Shown: piece by piece, positions 17,667 to 26,494 of the stretch | Numbering within the stretch: position 1 is the stretch's first letter | How the letters are laid out: each line of letters opens with the position of its first letter | From: Oceanobacillus halotolerans | Lineage (GTDB): Bacteria; Bacillota; Bacilli; Bacillales; Amphibacillaceae | Direction: 5' to 3' | DNA: 64,000 bases | Assembly (NCBI RefSeq): GCF_010993955.1 | Contig: NZ_WIXL01000002.1 | Span: 186,001 to 250,000, forward strand | Translations under genes and position numbers: made by a program | The notes under the pieces: generated by a model | What the model was told of the DNA's origin: nothing | Seen by the model: only the letters and a program-made list of their open reading frames with translations | Databases searched by the model: none

Positions 17667-17714
17667 ATACAATATATAGTATTAAAAAAGAATCAAAAGT
17701 ACTATATATTGTGT
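17667..17714 (-). promoter_or_regulatory. Twin NrdR-box-like palindromes upstream of nrdJ
   Basis: ATACAATATATAGTAT (17667-17682) and GTACTATATATTGTGT (17699-17714) both resemble the NrdR box (ACA-C-A-TATAT-GTGT type). Their centres are 32 bp apart, three helical turns, the spacing usual for NrdR tandem sites. They lie about 80-130 bp upstream of the nrdJ start. NrdR is the nucleotide-sensing repressor of ribonucleotide reductase genes. The remaining 17587-17976 interval holds no gene. Confidence 0.8.
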
Positions 17715-17976
17715 TTAGATCAAAAAAACTTTTTTTGTCAATAATAGTTTTATGATAAAATTAGAAGATTTTTCAAGCAATCTAGTGTTATTTTATCCTA
17801 ACAAGCCTAAATAGCATTTTTCGTTTTTCATATTTTTTTAAGCCCTGACAAAATATGATTATAGCGGATTTGAACAAAAGAAGATAGTCCAATTGCCATA
17901 ATAAAAAATCTTTGAAAAAACATAAGGAACACCATATAATAGAAAATGTGTAATGAAAGAAAATGGGGGATAAACC

Positions 17977-18348
17977 ATGGAATATTTAGTTATAGCAATT
18001 GTTGCATTAGTGGCATTCGGTGTCTTTCGCTACTTTAGACAGCGTTCCTATTTAAAGGTATTAACAGAAGATCAATTTCGCGAGGGATACCGGAAGGCAC
18101 AATTAATTGATGTAAGAGAGCCGCAAGAATTTGAACGGGGACATATTTTAGGTGCAAGAAACATCCCCATTACCCAAATGAAACAACGTCTTATTGAACT
18201 ACGAAAAGATAAACCAGTTTACTTATACTGTCAAGGTGCTTCTAGATCTGCTAGAGCCGCGCAATTGTTACACAAAAAAGGTTACCAAGATATTTATCAG
18301 TTAAAAGGTGGCTTCAAAAAGTGGACAGGAAAAATTAAAGCAAAGTAG
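17977..18348 (+). CDS. yqhL: Rhodanese-like domain protein YqhL
   Basis: A 123-aa protein with an N-terminal membrane anchor (about residues 2-20) and a single rhodanese domain (about 30-120). The active-site loop YLYCQGASRSARAA, with its catalytic cysteine, is near residue 87, and the DVREPQEFERGHI signature is near 46. It may transfer sulfur or act as a redox partner at the membrane; substrate unknown. It lies beside the gcv operon as in B. subtilis. GGGGGATAAACC precedes the ATG. Confidence 0.93.
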   Translation: MEYLVIAIVALVAFGVFRYFRQRSYLKVLTEDQFREGYRKAQLIDVREPQEFERGHILGARNIPITQMKQRLIELRKDKPVYLYCQGASRSARAAQLLHKKGYQDIYQLKGGFKKWTGKIKAK

Positions 18349-18356
18349 ACATGAAA

Positions 18357-18399
18357 AGGATGGATTCCGTTATAGTTAACGAAATCCATCCTTTTTTAG
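18357..18399. terminator. Bidirectional terminator between yqhL and gcvPB
   Basis: AAAGGATGGATTCCGTTA pairs with TAACGAAATCCATCCTTT; followed by T6 on the plus strand and T4 on the minus strand. A second hairpin, GGCATTCGCC/GGCGAATGCC, lies at 18427-18455 without a T run. Confidence 0.85.
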
Positions 18400-18469
18400 T
18401 ACATCCTATACGTCCTAAGTGTAACTAAGGCATTCGCCATTAGGCTGGGCGAATGCCAAGTTTTCTAAT

Positions 18470-19927
18470 CTATTTCATATAACGTAGAACAGGTTTTCTT
18501 GCTGCTGTTGTCTCATCCATTCGTTTCACCACTGTATTATGTGGAGCCTCTTGTACTAATTCAGGGTCATTCTCTGCTTCCTCTGATATTGCAATCATTG
18601 TTTCAATGAAACCATCTAATGTTTCTTTTGACTCTGTTTCAGTTGGTTCCACCATCATGGCCTCTTCTACATTCAATGGGAAGTAAATAGTAGGTGGATG
18701 GTAGCCATAATCTAATAAGCGTTTTGCTATATCAAGTGTCCGTACACCTAGTTTCTTTTGCCGTTTACCGCTCAACACGAATTCATGTTTACAATGCTGC
18801 TGATATGGTAACTCATAAACATCTTCTAGCTTGCGCATCATATAATTCGCATTTAAAACAGCATATTCACTTACTTTTTTCAAACCTTCTGCACCCATTG
18901 TACGGATATACGTATAGGCACGGAGGTTAATACCAAAATTACCATAATATGGTTTAACACGACCAATTGAATCTGGTCTATCATGATCAAATACATATTG
19001 ATCGCCTTGTTTAATCAGGACTGGTTTTGGCATAAATGGTTCTAACTCTTCGGAAACACCAACTGGTCCAGAACCTGGTCCACCACCACCATGTGGTCCT
19101 GTAAATGTTTTATGCAAATTCAGATGAACGACATCAAATCCCATATCACCTGGTCTTGCATAGCCCATAATCGCATTTAAATTTGCACCATCATAATACA
19201 ATTTTCCACCTGCAGAATGGACAACTTCTGCCATTTCCAGGATTTCTGTTTCAAATAATCCTAGTGTGTTTGGGTTTGTTAGCATTAATGCCGCTGTATC
19301 TTCATCGACAACACGCTTTAAATCTTCTAAGTCTACTAACCCTTTATCATTTGTTTTAACGGTTACAGCATCAAATCCTGCTACTGCTGCAGAGGCTGGG
19401 TTAGTACCATGTGCAGAGTCTGGAACAATGACTTTTGTTCGGTTCAAATCACCATTTGCTTCGTGGAACGCACGGATCATCATTAATCCAGTCCATTCCC
19501 CTTGTGCACCAGCTGCAGGTTGTAGGGATACTTCATGCATCCCAGTTATTTCTCTCAGATGTGTTTGCAAGTCATACATCATCTCTAGAGCACCTTGAAC
19601 AGTTTTGGTATCCTGATATGGATGGATATGGCTAAATCCCTCAAGCCTTGCAACATCTTCGTTTATTTTTGGATTATATTTCATCGTACAAGAACCTAAT
19701 GGGTAAAAACCAGAATCAACCCCATAATTACGTCTAGATAATGCGGTATAATGACGCATAATATCCAATTCACTGACTTCTGGCAAGTCTGGTGCCTCTG
19801 TTCGAATATACGTATCATCTAATTCAGTTTCTAAATCAAATGCAGGAACATCTAACGCAGGCAAACTATAACTTGTTCTTCCTTCCTTACTACGCTCAAA
19901 AATTAATGGAAAGTCTTGATTAGCCAT
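18470..19927 (-). CDS. gcvPB: Glycine dehydrogenase (decarboxylating) subunit 2
   Basis: A 485-aa protein with the PLP-binding lysine in [20 protein letters not shown] near residue 275. GcvPB and GcvPA together form the P-protein of the glycine cleavage system, which decarboxylates glycine and passes the aminomethyl group to the lipoyl H-protein. The start overlaps the gcvPA stop by 8 nt, so the subunits are likely made in equal amounts. The operon is read from the riboswitch at 22453. Confidence 0.96.
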   Translation of the reverse strand: MANQDFPLIFERSKEGRTSYSLPALDVPAFDLETELDDTYIRTEAPDLPEVSELDIMRHYTALSRRNYGVDSGFYPLGSCTMKYNPKINEDVARLEGFSHIHPYQDTKTVQGALEMMYDLQTHLREITGMHEVSLQPAAGAQGEWTGLMMIRAFHEANGDLNRTKVIVPDSAHGTNPASAAVAGFDAVTVKTNDKGLVDLEDLKRVVDEDTAALMLTNPNTLGLFETEILEMAEVVHSAGGKLYYDGANLNAIMGYARPGDMGFDVVHLNLHKTFTGPHGGGGPGSGPVGVSEELEPFMPKPVLIKQGDQYVFDHDRPDSIGRVKPYYGNFGINLRAYTYIRTMGAEGLKKVSEYAVLNANYMMRKLEDVYELPYQQHCKHEFVLSGKRQKKLGVRTLDIAKRLLDYGYHPPTIYFPLNVEEAMMVEPTETESKETLDGFIETMIAISEEAENDPELVQEAPHNTVVKRMDETTAARKPVLRYMK

Positions 19928-21269
19928 TGATATCCCCCAATTCCTTTACAAAAGTATCGATCTCCTCTTTTGTACGATTTTCTGTTACTGCAACTAACAT
20001 ATGGTTTTCCAACGCTGTGTCAACTTTACCTAAATCGAATCCACCAATAATCCCTTTTTCAAGTAACTCATCATTTACTTGGGCAACTGGTTTTGATAAT
20101 TTCACAACAACCTCATTGAAGAATGGTCCCTCAGTAAGAACGTCTATCGACTGTTCTTGACATTGTTGTTTAAAGTAACGTGCTTTATGCATATTCAATT
20201 GCGCCATCTTCTTAATCCCATTTTTGCCAATAGAACTCATCGCAACAGAACTGGCCAATGCATTTAGAGCTTGATTGGAGCAAATATTAGATGTTGCTTT
20301 ATCTCTTCTAATGTGTTGCTCACGTGCCTGTAAGGTTAAAACAAATCCGCGTTCGCCGTTTTCATCTTTTGTTTGCCCTACTAATCTACCAGGAACTTTA
20401 CGCATAAGCTTTTTCGTTGTAGCAAAATAACCACAATGCGGCCCACCAAATTGTGCTGGAATACCAAACACTTGGGTATCGCCTACAACAATATCTGCAC
20501 CAAATTCACCTGGTGGCGTTAAATAACCTAATGCCAGTGGATTGCTAGAAACGATAAACATCGTTTTCTTTTGATTCTCTAATAATTTTTCTACTTCTGC
20601 TAATGGTTCAATTTGCCCGTAAAAGTTAGGATATTGCATGACAACACTTGCTGTATTTTCATCTAATGCTGCTTCAAGCTGACTTAAGTCTGTACGACCA
20701 TTTTGATGATCTATCTCCACAACCTCAAGATTTGGCCCTTTTGCATAGGACGCAATAACCTCTCTTGATTCTGGGTGTATTGCTTTGGATACGATAATTT
20801 TTTTCCGTTTTGTTTGTGCAGCTGTTAAATTGACTGCTTCTGCTAATGCAGTTGGTCCGTCATACATTGATGAATTGGCAACTGGCATTCCAGTTAACTC
20901 TGAAATCATCGTTTGAAACTCAAATATTGCCTGTAGTTCACCTTGAGAAATTTCTGGTTGATATGGCGTATATGCTGTATAAAACTCGGATCGTGAAATA
21001 ACATGATCCACTACAGATGGAATGTAATGATCATAAACACCAGCGCCTAAAAATGAACTATACTCCTTTAGGTTTGCATTTTTATTAGCCATGTTTGTTA
21101 ATTCTTTTTTTAATTGGGATTCATTAGCTGGTTCTTTTAGCTTTAATTCCCCTTTAAAGCGTACCTGATCTGGAATATCGGAAAAAAGTTCTTCCGTTGA
21201 GTTAACACCTATTGTATCAAGCATCTCTTGTTTATCTGCATCTGTCATTGGCAAATAACGAAATTCCAT
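19920..21269 (-). CDS. gcvPA: Glycine dehydrogenase (decarboxylating) subunit 1
   Basis: A 449-aa protein of the GcvPA family, starting [17 protein letters not shown]. It has the conserved [18 protein letters not shown] near 80, [20 protein letters not shown] near 115 and [10 protein letters not shown] near 275. It lacks the PLP lysine, which is supplied by GcvPB. A strong AGGGAGGGG ribosome site precedes the ATG. It follows gcvT after about 20 nt. Confidence 0.96.
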   Translation of the reverse strand: MEFRYLPMTDADKQEMLDTIGVNSTEELFSDIPDQVRFKGELKLKEPANESQLKKELTNMANKNANLKEYSSFLGAGVYDHYIPSVVDHVISRSEFYTAYTPYQPEISQGELQAIFEFQTMISELTGMPVANSSMYDGPTALAEAVNLTAAQTKRKKIIVSKAIHPESREVIASYAKGPNLEVVEIDHQNGRTDLSQLEAALDENTASVVMQYPNFYGQIEPLAEVEKLLENQKKTMFIVSSNPLALGYLTPPGEFGADIVVGDTQVFGIPAQFGGPHCGYFATTKKLMRKVPGRLVGQTKDENGERGFVLTLQAREQHIRRDKATSNICSNQALNALASSVAMSSIGKNGIKKMAQLNMHKARYFKQQCQEQSIDVLTEGPFFNEVVVKLSKPVAQVNDELLEKGIIGGFDLGKVDTALENHMLVAVTENRTKEEIDTFVKELGDING

Positions 21270-21289
21270 TATAACCCCTCCCTATTTCT

Positions 21290-22399
21290 TTACTTATCTC
21301 GTTTATAAAATGGTGTAGGTACAACAATTGCCTTTAATTTACGCTTTCTCACTTGAACAACAACCTCTGTTCCTTCTGTAGCAAGTTCAGATTTTACAAG
21401 CGCAAGACCAATATTTTTATTTAATGTCGGTGATTGTGTTCCTGAAGTAACAAAACCAACTTCCTCATCCCCAACAAAAACAGGGTATCCAGTTCGAGGA
21501 ATTCCCTTATCAATCATTTCAATCCCAACTAACTTGCGAGCTGGACCATTCTCTTTTTGTTCCTTTAATACATCTTTTCCGATGAAATCAGCATCTTTTT
21601 TCACTTTTACAGCAAAACTTAATCCTGCTTCAATTGGTGTTATATCTTTTGACAATTCCTGTCCGTAAAGTGCCAAGTTAGCCTCGAAACGTAACGTATC
21701 TCTTGCACCAAGTCCAATTGGCTCAAGTCCATCTTCTTTTCCCACCTCTAAAACGGCATTCCACAATTGACTTCCGTCTTTTGCATCAATATAAATTTCA
21801 AACCCATCTTCTCCTGTATATCCAGTACGGGAAACAAGTGCACCTGATTCAATGTCAGTAAAATGAACGTCATCCTTAAAACGGAAGAATTTAATTTCAC
21901 TAAGATCTGTATCCGTCAGCTTTTGTAAAATTTCTTCTGCTTTTGGACCTTGTAAGGCTAGTTGAACATACTGATCCGAAACATTCGTAATAGTAACATC
22001 CGAAAAATCGTTATGCTGTACCAGCCAGTCATAATCTTTTTCTGTGTTTGCAGCATTAACAACCAACAAATAATGATTTTCTTCCATCATATAGATTAAG
22101 AAATCATCAACACTTCCTCCGTCTTCATAACACATTACCGTGTATTGAGCTCGGTTTGGTGTTAATTTGGATACGTCATTCGTAACCATTTTTTGCAGAA
22201 ATTGTTTACTACTCTGACCTTTCACAACGATTTCTCCCATATGGGATACATCGAATAACCCTGCTTTGGTTCTTGTTACTTCATGCTCGTGTTTAATACT
22301 AGAAAATTGTACTGGTAAATCCCATCCACCAAAATCAATGGTTTTTGCACCATATTTCTCGTACTCTGGAAATAATGGCGTTCTCTTTAACTCCTGCAT
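21290..22399 (-). CDS. gcvT: Aminomethyltransferase (glycine cleavage T protein)
   Basis: About 369 aa. The N-terminus [17 protein letters not shown] and [17 protein letters not shown] near 25 are typical of Gcv[16 protein letters not shown] near 50 and [12 protein letters not shown] near 190 belong to the folate-binding fold. It transfers the methylene unit from the aminomethylated H-protein to THF and releases ammonia. AAGGAG 9 nt before the ATG at 22399 decides the start over the ATG at 22429. It is the first gene of the glycine-riboswitch operon. Confidence 0.95.
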   Translation of the reverse strand: MQELKRTPLFPEYEKYGAKTIDFGGWDLPVQFSSIKHEHEVTRTKAGLFDVSHMGEIVVKGQSSKQFLQKMVTNDVSKLTPNRAQYTVMCYEDGGSVDDFLIYMMEENHYLLVVNAANTEKDYDWLVQHNDFSDVTITNVSDQYVQLALQGPKAEEILQKLTDTDLSEIKFFRFKDDVHFTDIESGALVSRTGYTGEDGFEIYIDAKDGSQLWNAVLEVGKEDGLEPIGLGARDTLRFEANLALYGQELSKDITPIEAGLSFAVKVKKDADFIGKDVLKEQKENGPARKLVGIEMIDKGIPRTGYPVFVGDEEVGFVTSGTQSPTLNKNIGLALVKSELATEGTEVVVQVRKRKLKAIVVPTPFYKRDK

Positions 22400-22436
22400 T
22401 TCCTTCCACTCCTTTTTAAAAAAGTGCATAAAAATA

Positions 22437-22466
22437 GAGATTTCACTTAGTAATGAAACCTCTGTC
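22437..22466 (-). terminator. Riboswitch-linked terminator hairpin upstream of gcvT
   Basis: Minus strand GAGGTTTCA / TGAAATCTC with an 8-nt loop, followed by TATTTTT. It overlaps the 3' end of the second glycine aptamer, so the two should be mutually exclusive, as expected for an ON switch. Confidence 0.7.
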
Positions 22467-22668
22467 CTTCAACCAGAAAGTTGCGCACTTGTTGGAAACG
22501 GATACAAAAGTGAATTCCAAGTGCTTGCTTCGTGGGTGGTTTACCATACGTAAACACTCTCCAGAGTCGCGTCCTACAAGAGTCTTTTTGCCTGAGAGAT
22601 TCGCATTTACGCTTGCTCCTTCGGCGTTACTTTAGAGCTTATGCTCCAAGTAATCTCTCCCCTTGTAT
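22453..22668 (-). ncRNA. Tandem glycine riboswitch
   Basis: Minus strand, 5' to 3': GGGGAGAGATTACTTGG, then CCGAAGGAGCAAGCG and GAATCTCTCAGGCAAAAAGA, then GACGCGACTCTGGAGAG: a standard first aptamer. The second aptamer runs through CACCCACGAAGCAAGC to CAACTTTCTGG and GAAGGACAGAGG, more degenerate in its core (CACCCACGAAG rather than CACCGAAG). It controls gcvT-gcvPA-gcvPB. Confidence 0.93.
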
Positions 22669-22824
22669 TCATCCGCTTTTATGAAATATGTCATTTTTGG
22701 TTATACTATGTAGCAGTAAAAAAATGAAATTTCTATTTTAATAACTCCATTATAACATAATTGCATAATGAAATATAATCTTTTAAAAAATAAAAATAAA
22801 AAGATGAGGCGAAGGGTGTATTGG

Positions 22825-24489
22825 ATGGGACATGTAAAACTAAACAAAGACGATACATTTATCGAGGAATTTGACAAAGTAATTGAAAGAGAAGGTCCAT
22901 TTACATCATGGGATCTTTTTCAATTAACTTATGAAGCAGAGCTAACAACCATGACAAGTGATTTCGATGGCCTGCGTTCGCTTGATTATTTGCCACATGT
23001 GGATTTTTTGCCACATCAAATTGATACTGCAAAACAAGTTGTCGAGCATATGAATGGACGTGCTATTTTGGCGGATGAAGTTGGGTTAGGTAAAACAATT
23101 GAGGCTGGTCTCATTTTAAAAGAATATATGATTCGTGGATTAGTTAAAAAAGCTCTTATTATTGCACCAGCATCGTTGGTTAACCAATGGACAAGAGAAT
23201 TAAATGAGAAATTCTATATACCTGCTATTGCGCATCGAAAAAATTATCCATGGCAAGACTATGATGTACTCGTTACATCCATGGATACAGCTAAAAAAAA
23301 TCCACACTGTGAAGAAATTAAACAAATCAATTATGATTTTGTATTGGTAGATGAAGCACATAAACTTAAAAACCATAAAACACAAAACTATCAATTTGTT
23401 CGTTCCTTAAAGAAAAAATATTGTCTGTTATTAACAGCTACACCAGTGCAAAATCGATTAGTGGATATATTCAATTTAGTATCTATCTTAAAGCCAGGTC
23501 ATCTTGGTAACTATGATTCCTTTATCAAGCAATATGGGAAGAGTCGTCATAAATTAAAACAAGATGCCTATTTAAAACAATTAATACAACAAGTAATGAT
23601 ACGTAACACACGAAAAGAAACAGAATTAAGTCAAACAAAGCGACACATTGAAACTGTTTGGGTTAACTTTTCAGAAGATGAACAATCAGTATATGATTCA
23701 TTAGTAGATCTCACTGAGCCGTTTACCTCTTTCTCGAAGGTAACATTTTTACGGGAATTATGTTCTTCTCGTGAGGCTTGCTTTTTGTCCCTTCAAAAGT
23801 ATGCAAAAAACGAAAAAAACAGTCAATCCTATCTTGAGCCTGTCATGAACAAGATTGAGCAGTTACCACATCATGTTAAGGCACAAAAGATTGTCGAATT
23901 AATGGAAAAAATCGGGGATGAGAAAGTAATTATCTTTACAGAATATCGAGCTACACAGTTCTATTTGCAATGGTACTTACAACAACATAATATTACCTCA
24001 GTTCCTTATCGAGGTGGCTTTAAACGTGGGAAGAAGGATTGGATGCGACAATTGTTCGAAAACCATGCACAAGTGTTAATTGCTACTGAAGCAGGTGGTG
24101 AAGGGATTAACTTACAATTTTGTAATCATTTAATTAATTACGACTTACCATGGAACCCAATGCGCTTGGAACAGCGAATTGGCCGTATTCACCGTTACGG
24201 ACAAGACAATGATGTCCATATTTATAATATTGCGATACGTGATACCGTTGAGGAACATGTGATGAATCTCTTATATGAGAAAATTGATCTATTTGAAAAA
24301 GTTATAGGAGACTTAGATGATATATTAGCGGAACTTGAAATTAATGATATCGAAACAGAAATCCAATCTATTTTCTCAGAGTCATCCTCTACAGGTGAAG
24401 CTAAGATTAAACTAGACAACTTAACATCTGTCATCGAATCAACCCACTCAAATCACGCTATTGGAGAGGATCAACAATATGGCAATTAA
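22825..24489 (+). CDS. yqhH: SNF2-family DEAD-like helicase YqhH
   Basis: About 554 aa with SNF2/Rad54 motifs: I (LADEVGLGKTIEAGL near 90), II (VLVDEAHKLKNH near 175), III (LLLTATPVQN near 210), V (EAGGEGINLQFCNHLINYD near 430) and VI (QRIGRIHRYGQ near 460). It is a predicted ATP-dependent translocase. The ATG at 22825 follows GAAGGGTG by 8 nt; the open frame extends 19 codons upstream through an AT-rich run. yqhG overlaps its end. It is divergent from gcvT, the B. subtilis arrangement. Confidence 0.9.
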   Translation: MGHVKLNKDDTFIEEFDKVIEREGPFTSWDLFQLTYEAELTTMTSDFDGLRSLDYLPHVDFLPHQIDTAKQVVEHMNGRAILADEVGLGKTIEAGLILKEYMIRGLVKKALIIAPASLVNQWTRELNEKFYIPAIAHRKNYPWQDYDVLVTSMDTAKKNPHCEEIKQINYDFVLVDEAHKLKNHKTQNYQFVRSLKKKYCLLLTATPVQNRLVDIFNLVSILKPGHLGNYDSFIKQYGKSRHKLKQDAYLKQLIQQVMIRNTRKETELSQTKRHIETVWVNFSEDEQSVYDSLVDLTEPFTSFSKVTFLRELCSSREACFLSLQKYAKNEKNSQSYLEPVMNKIEQLPHHVKAQKIVELMEKIGDEKVIIFTEYRATQFYLQWYLQQHNITSVPYRGGFKRGKKDWMRQLFENHAQVLIATEAGGEGINLQFCNHLINYDLPWNPMRLEQRIGRIHRYGQDNDVHIYNIAIRDTVEEHVMNLLYEKIDLFEKVIGDLDDILAELEINDIETEIQSIFSESSSTGEAKIKLDNLTSVIESTHSNHAIGEDQQYGN

Positions 24490-25273
24490 AGATCTTAAAC
24501 AATTTCTTGAAACATATTTCACAGCACATCATTGTACGATTAATGAAAAAGAAGATGGTGTGTTCACCGTTCAATTAACCGAGGAATTAGATCGTGCATT
24601 AATGAACCGCCCATTTTATTGGCATTATGTTAAAAAAATGGGGCGTCCGGGACAACCAATGGAACTAACCTTTATCACTAATCCCGAAAAAAGAGAACAA
24701 AAAGGGGAATGGATTCATTTCGGCAGTCCGCGCCTACAACAAATAATGAATCATTTAAAAAATAATGAGTGCTTTACACAACTATTTCAGAAGGTAGAAA
24801 CAACTGAGCGTACTGCATTGTTTCCCTGGTTGGTCCTGAACGTGAAGATTAGTTATAAAGGAAAGCAGAAAAAAGATGAAATCATTTCAATTGGATTACA
24901 CTTAGTAAATGGCACAATGAAATTAGAAATGATGGATATCCTAAGAGACCTTCCATTACAAAATACGATTTCTAATTTCTGTTATACGATCTCCCCCATT
25001 ATTAAAGTGAGGAGTGGTTTTTACAGAGTAGAAGCTGTGTTGGAAGATTATCTGCAAAATCAAGACCAGGAATGGGCAGATGAATCGCAGAAAAAGCTGG
25101 ACGAAGAAGTAGATCTACTGAAACACTTCTATGTAGATCGAACCGACTTAGAAGATCCTGAGGATCAAATGAAAAGAGAAATTGATGATATAAAGAAACG
25201 GTATGAACCAACTGTCACGATGCAGGTTATTAACGGTGGTATCTTTTATTTAGCAGACAATACCATGAACTAA
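24479..25273 (+). CDS. yqhG: YqhG family protein
   Basis: A 264-aa soluble protein starting MAIKDLKQFLETYFTAH. It matches the Bacillaceae YqhG family with PFYWHYVKKMGRPGQPMELT near residue 45 and RTALFPWLVLNVKISYKGK near 115. Function is unknown. The start overlaps the yqhH stop by 11 nt and is preceded by GGAGAGG, so it is translationally coupled to the helicase gene; a role with YqhH is a guess from context. Confidence 0.88.
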   Translation: MAIKDLKQFLETYFTAHHCTINEKEDGVFTVQLTEELDRALMNRPFYWHYVKKMGRPGQPMELTFITNPEKREQKGEWIHFGSPRLQQIMNHLKNNECFTQLFQKVETTERTALFPWLVLNVKISYKGKQKKDEIISIGLHLVNGTMKLEMMDILRDLPLQNTISNFCYTISPIIKVRSGFYRVEAVLEDYLQNQDQEWADESQKKLDEEVDLLKHFYVDRTDLEDPEDQMKREIDDIKKRYEPTVTMQVINGGIFYLADNTMN

Positions 25274-25277
25274 AAAA

Positions 25278-25318
25278 TAGCAGGATTCTCCTTTATGAAG
25301 GAGTTCCTGCTACTTTTT
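25278..25318 (+). terminator. Terminator after yqhG, shared with convergent yqzE
   Basis: TAGCAGGATTCTCCTT pairs with AAGGAGTTCCTGCTA around ATG loop, followed by CTTTTTAGTTTT. The far arm includes the yqzE stop codon. Confidence 0.85.
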
Positions 25319-25492
25319 AGTTTTCTTCCGAATAAATTTTAATGAAAATGGTAACACCCCAAACCATCGATTAGAAATAACGGTTTCTGGCTGTTTATTT
25401 CTTTTCCGCTTTCTTTTTCGTTCTTCTGGTGGGGAATCAATATAGGAAACAAAGGACTCTGTTAAATATTTAACATAATCATTACCAGAAAT
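25310..25492 (-). CDS. yqzE: YqzE family protein, apparently initiated at AUU
   Basis: A 60-residue frame, too small to stand out and lacking an ATG, GTG or TTG start. It reads (I)SGNDYVKYLTESFVSYI then PPEERKRKRK, and ends SNRWFGVLPFSLKFIRKK. This matches YqzE in length, order and the RWFG-PF motif. The only sensible start is ATT (25492-25490), preceded by GAGGTGAT, a perfect anti-16S match spaced 7 nt. The next upstream in-frame codon outside that site is a stop. YqzE is a small protein next to comG and aroK in many Bacillus. It might instead be a silenced gene whose ATG mutated to ATT. Confidence 0.7.
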   Translation of the reverse strand: MSGNDYVKYLTESFVSYIDSPPEERKRKRKRNKQPETVISNRWFGVLPFSLKFIRKKTKK

Positions 25493-25565
25493 GCTATCAC
25501 CTCACTACCCATAAATGGTATTTTCTTTTACATAGCTTAGGCATCTTGGAACTGAATTATACTTG

Positions 25566-25866
25566 TGAACCTCACCACCTAAATCAAAGATTTTGATGGA
25601 GCATCCCTTATCTTAAATACAACACTAAATCTAGTTTGTGATTCCTTACAGAATTACGATGCCAGATGAAGGGTTAATCAATGAAGATAAACAAACTGTG
25701 TTCTTTTTGCCAATTCGGGAACTTTCGCCTGAAGAGCCAACCATTCCTTCTCAGAAATGGATTTTTGAATACCGAATAAAATAGCGAGCACCAATGTTAT
25801 AGGATGCCGATAAATCGGCATGATAGACTTTTCCATTCGTAAACGTGGCAAGGTCTTTTTTTCGTC
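25566..25866 (-). pseudogene. TnpB (IS200/IS605-type RNA-guided nuclease) C-terminal remnant
   Basis: Minus-strand translation from 25866 gives RRKKDLATFTNGKVYHADL then SASYNIGARYFIR, the conserved end of TnpB, including the last RuvC Asp region (ADLSASYNIG). A frameshift follows, and the C-terminus continues in another frame as SISEKEWLALQAKVPELA then KRTQFVYLH. Further on, GGTGGTGAGGTTCAC (25580-25566) resembles the right end of such elements, where the guide RNA scaffold ends. Only about 80 codons remain and there is no tnpA. It sits between yqzE and aroK. Confidence 0.75.
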
Positions 25867-25899
25867 TAGGAAATTATAAAAAAATCAAACCTGTGGAAA

Positions 25900-26394
25900 T
25901 TAATCAATTATATTTCTTATTTCCTGCACAATCTCAAGTACGGACCTGCCATCAGTCTGAACAGTATGGTCCGCACATTGCTGGTAAAGTAGTCGGCGAC
26001 GATTAAATAACTTTTTTTTAGCATCTAAATCCTTATTCCATAAGGGTCTCGTACGATCATTTTTTAAACGATTCGAAATTTCTGTAAATGATGCTTGTAA
26101 ATAAATAACAATTCCCTTATAATACAAATAATCAATATTTTCCCTTTTTTCAACAATTCCTCCACCTGTTGAAACAACCACGTTTTCCTCTGGTAAGGAT
26201 TGTAATACCTCTGATTCATATAAGCGAAATGTCTTCTCCCCATCCTGTTGAAAGATTTCCACTATTTGTTTACCATAATGATCTTCTACTAATTGATCCG
26301 TATCCAACAGTGGCAACTCTAACGCCTGACTTAACTGTTTTCCTATTGTTGTTTTTCCACTTCCCATAAATCCAATCAAATAAATACTTTTCAT
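25900..26394 (-). CDS. aroK: Shikimate kinase
   Basis: A 164-aa protein with a P-loop at residues 7-16 (GFMGSGKTTIG) near the start and VVSTGGGIVEKREN near 75, the shikimate-binding GGG motif. RTRPLWN near 112 belongs to the lid. It phosphorylates shikimate to shikimate-3-phosphate with ATP. It lies next to comG as in many Bacillaceae. The start ATG lies downstream of a weak ribosome site (AGGGTGA). Confidence 0.95.
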   Translation of the reverse strand: MKSIYLIGFMGSGKTTIGKQLSQALELPLLDTDQLVEDHYGKQIVEIFQQDGEKTFRLYESEVLQSLPEENVVVSTGGGIVEKRENIDYLYYKGIVIYLQASFTEISNRLKNDRTRPLWNKDLDAKKKLFNRRRLLYQQCADHTVQTDGRSVLEIVQEIRNIID

Positions 26395-26494
26395 TACGAT
26401 TCACCCTAATTCTTCACTAAAGAGTTATATCAATTTTAGCAAATAAATCTCACAAACAACAAACTATACTACATTGAAAGGAGGTGACATCATT

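Noticed and set aside
18427-18455. Second gcvPB terminator (GGCATTCGCC hairpin)
   Set aside because: Strong stem but no T run; it resembles the GGCGAAAGCC part of repeat B and the hairpin at 18357 already serves.
26400-26494. ComK box or sigma-H promoter before comGA
   Set aside because: No AAAA-N5-TTTT pair or fitting sigma-H hexamers found; a TATACT at 26464 lacks a matching -35.
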